Shown here one piece after another: positions 4,981 to 5,351 of a stretch of 5,351 nucleotides of DNA (positions are counted from its first letter, which is position 1; the number at the start of each line of letters is the position of its first letter). The stretch is from an uncultured Candidatus Melainabacteria bacterium (GTDB taxonomy: Bacteria; Cyanobacteriota; Vampirovibrionia; Gastranaerophilales; Gastranaerophilaceae). The stretch is taken from NCBI GenBank assembly GCA_946186335.1, contig CAMHMW010000124.1, positions 1 through 5,351 on the forward strand, read 5' to 3'. The notes beneath the pieces are model-generated. The model did no database searches. It saw only the letters and a list, made by a program, of their open reading frames with translations, and had not been told where the DNA came from. The translations under genes were made by a program, and so were the position numbers.

Positions 4981-5351
4981 ATGGATAAAAAGTTATTTGT
5001 AATTTCGGGCTGCTCGGGTGTGGGCAAAGGTACTGTTATAAACGAATTTATGGCAAGGAACGGCAAAGATTTTGTTCTGTCTGTTTCCTGCACCACAAGA
5101 AACCCCAGACAGGGCGAAGTTGACGGAGTTAATTATTTTTTCCTCACACACGAAGAATTTGAAAAAAATATTAAAGAAGACAAATTTCTTGAATACGCAC
5201 AATTTGCGGGTAATTATTACGGAACAAAAAAGAAATACATCAAACAAAAATTTGAGGAAGGGTTTAATATAATTCTCGAGATTGAAACGCAGGGGGCATT
5301 ACAGGTAAAAGCAAAAATGCCCGAAGCGGTTTTGATTTTTATTGCCCCTCC
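4981..5351 (+). CDS. gmk: Guanylate kinase, 5' part (cut by window end)
   Basis: The first 123 complete codons are present; the usual enzyme is about 190-210 residues, so roughly 60% is seen and the rest lies beyond the window. Gmk phosphorylates GMP to GDP with ATP in the cytoplasm, an essential purine nucleotide step. The P-loop is SGCSGVGKGT (9-18, with K16). The GMP-binding region matches the family: S-C-TTRNPRQGEVDGVNYFF (36-54) contains the conserved TTRxPRxGExxGxxYxF. EYAQFAGNYYGT (72-83) and LEIETQGALQVK follow in the family order; the usual DxDxQGA appears as ExExQGA. The ATG at 4981 aligns with the normal start. It lacks a Shine-Dalgarno and is likely translated from a leaderless or near-leaderless mRNA. 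It is core genome and marks the right edge of the accessory-looking stretch. Confidence 0.95.
   Translation, partial: MDKKLFVISGCSGVGKGTVINEFMARNGKDFVLSVSCTTRNPRQGEVDGVNYFFLTHEEFEKNIKEDKFLEYAQFAGNYYGTKKKYIKQKFEEGFNIILEIETQGALQVKAKMPEAVLIFIAP

Noticed and set aside
4887..5272. Minus-strand frames of 69 and 84 codons and a plus-strand frame of 66 codons overlapping gmk
   Set aside because: The true frame is gmk from 4981, with P-loop and GMP-binding motifs; the others are out of frame or antisense.

Overview
The window is AT-rich bacterial DNA. The best guess for the host is a gut Melainabacteria/Vampirovibrionia (Candidatus Gastranaerophilales) genome. The main clue is the small protein at 401-775, whose N-terminus carries a 'PAFGAKV' motif; I recall similar 'xFGAxx' N-termini on many small proteins of that group, but cannot verify this here. 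The low GC content, a tRNA without an encoded CCA end, and a mix of good Shine-Dalgarno starts and apparently leaderless starts are compatible with this but not diagnostic.

Layout, left to right. (a) 1-300: an elongator-type tRNA with anticodon CAT on the minus strand (219-292) with its own hairpin/T-tract terminator (181-216). A second exact 55-bp copy of the tRNA 3' half plus half of the terminator lies at 1-55. It is joined to unrelated, hairpin-rich DNA exactly at the anticodon-stem/loop border, so it looks like an attachment-site-type or partial-duplication scar. (b) 401-1919: a small FGA-motif protein on the plus strand converges on two minus-strand genes for exported proteins, a secreted parvulin prolyl isomerase (814-1191) and an unrecognised secreted protein with an acidic segment (1272-1919). 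The convergent pair shares a bidirectional terminator. (c) 1920-2313: noncoding DNA with three degenerate repeats of about 50-60 bp, a short perfect hairpin and a strong bidirectional terminator. (d) 2314-2607: a Met-rich small unknown protein on the minus strand with an excellent sigma70-type promoter. (e) 2764-4951: two plus-strand enzymes, a RecB/Cas4-like PD-(D/E)XK nuclease and a beta-CASP metallo-beta-lactamase-fold hydrolase related to RNase J. (f) 4981-end: the 5' part of gmk (guanylate kinase), a housekeeping gene.

The most interesting unit is the nuclease plus beta-CASP pair. Both are predicted to act on nucleic acids and they sit between small unknown genes and housekeeping gmk, so they could be an accessory nucleic-acid-processing or defence cassette. 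This is inference: the second gene appears to have its own promoter, so strict operon coupling is not shown. A second theme is start architecture: gmk and the secreted-protein gene at 1919 each have a -10 hexamer ending 6 nt before the ATG and no Shine-Dalgarno, which predicts leaderless transcripts, whereas the other genes have leaders, several of them with clear ribosome binding sites.
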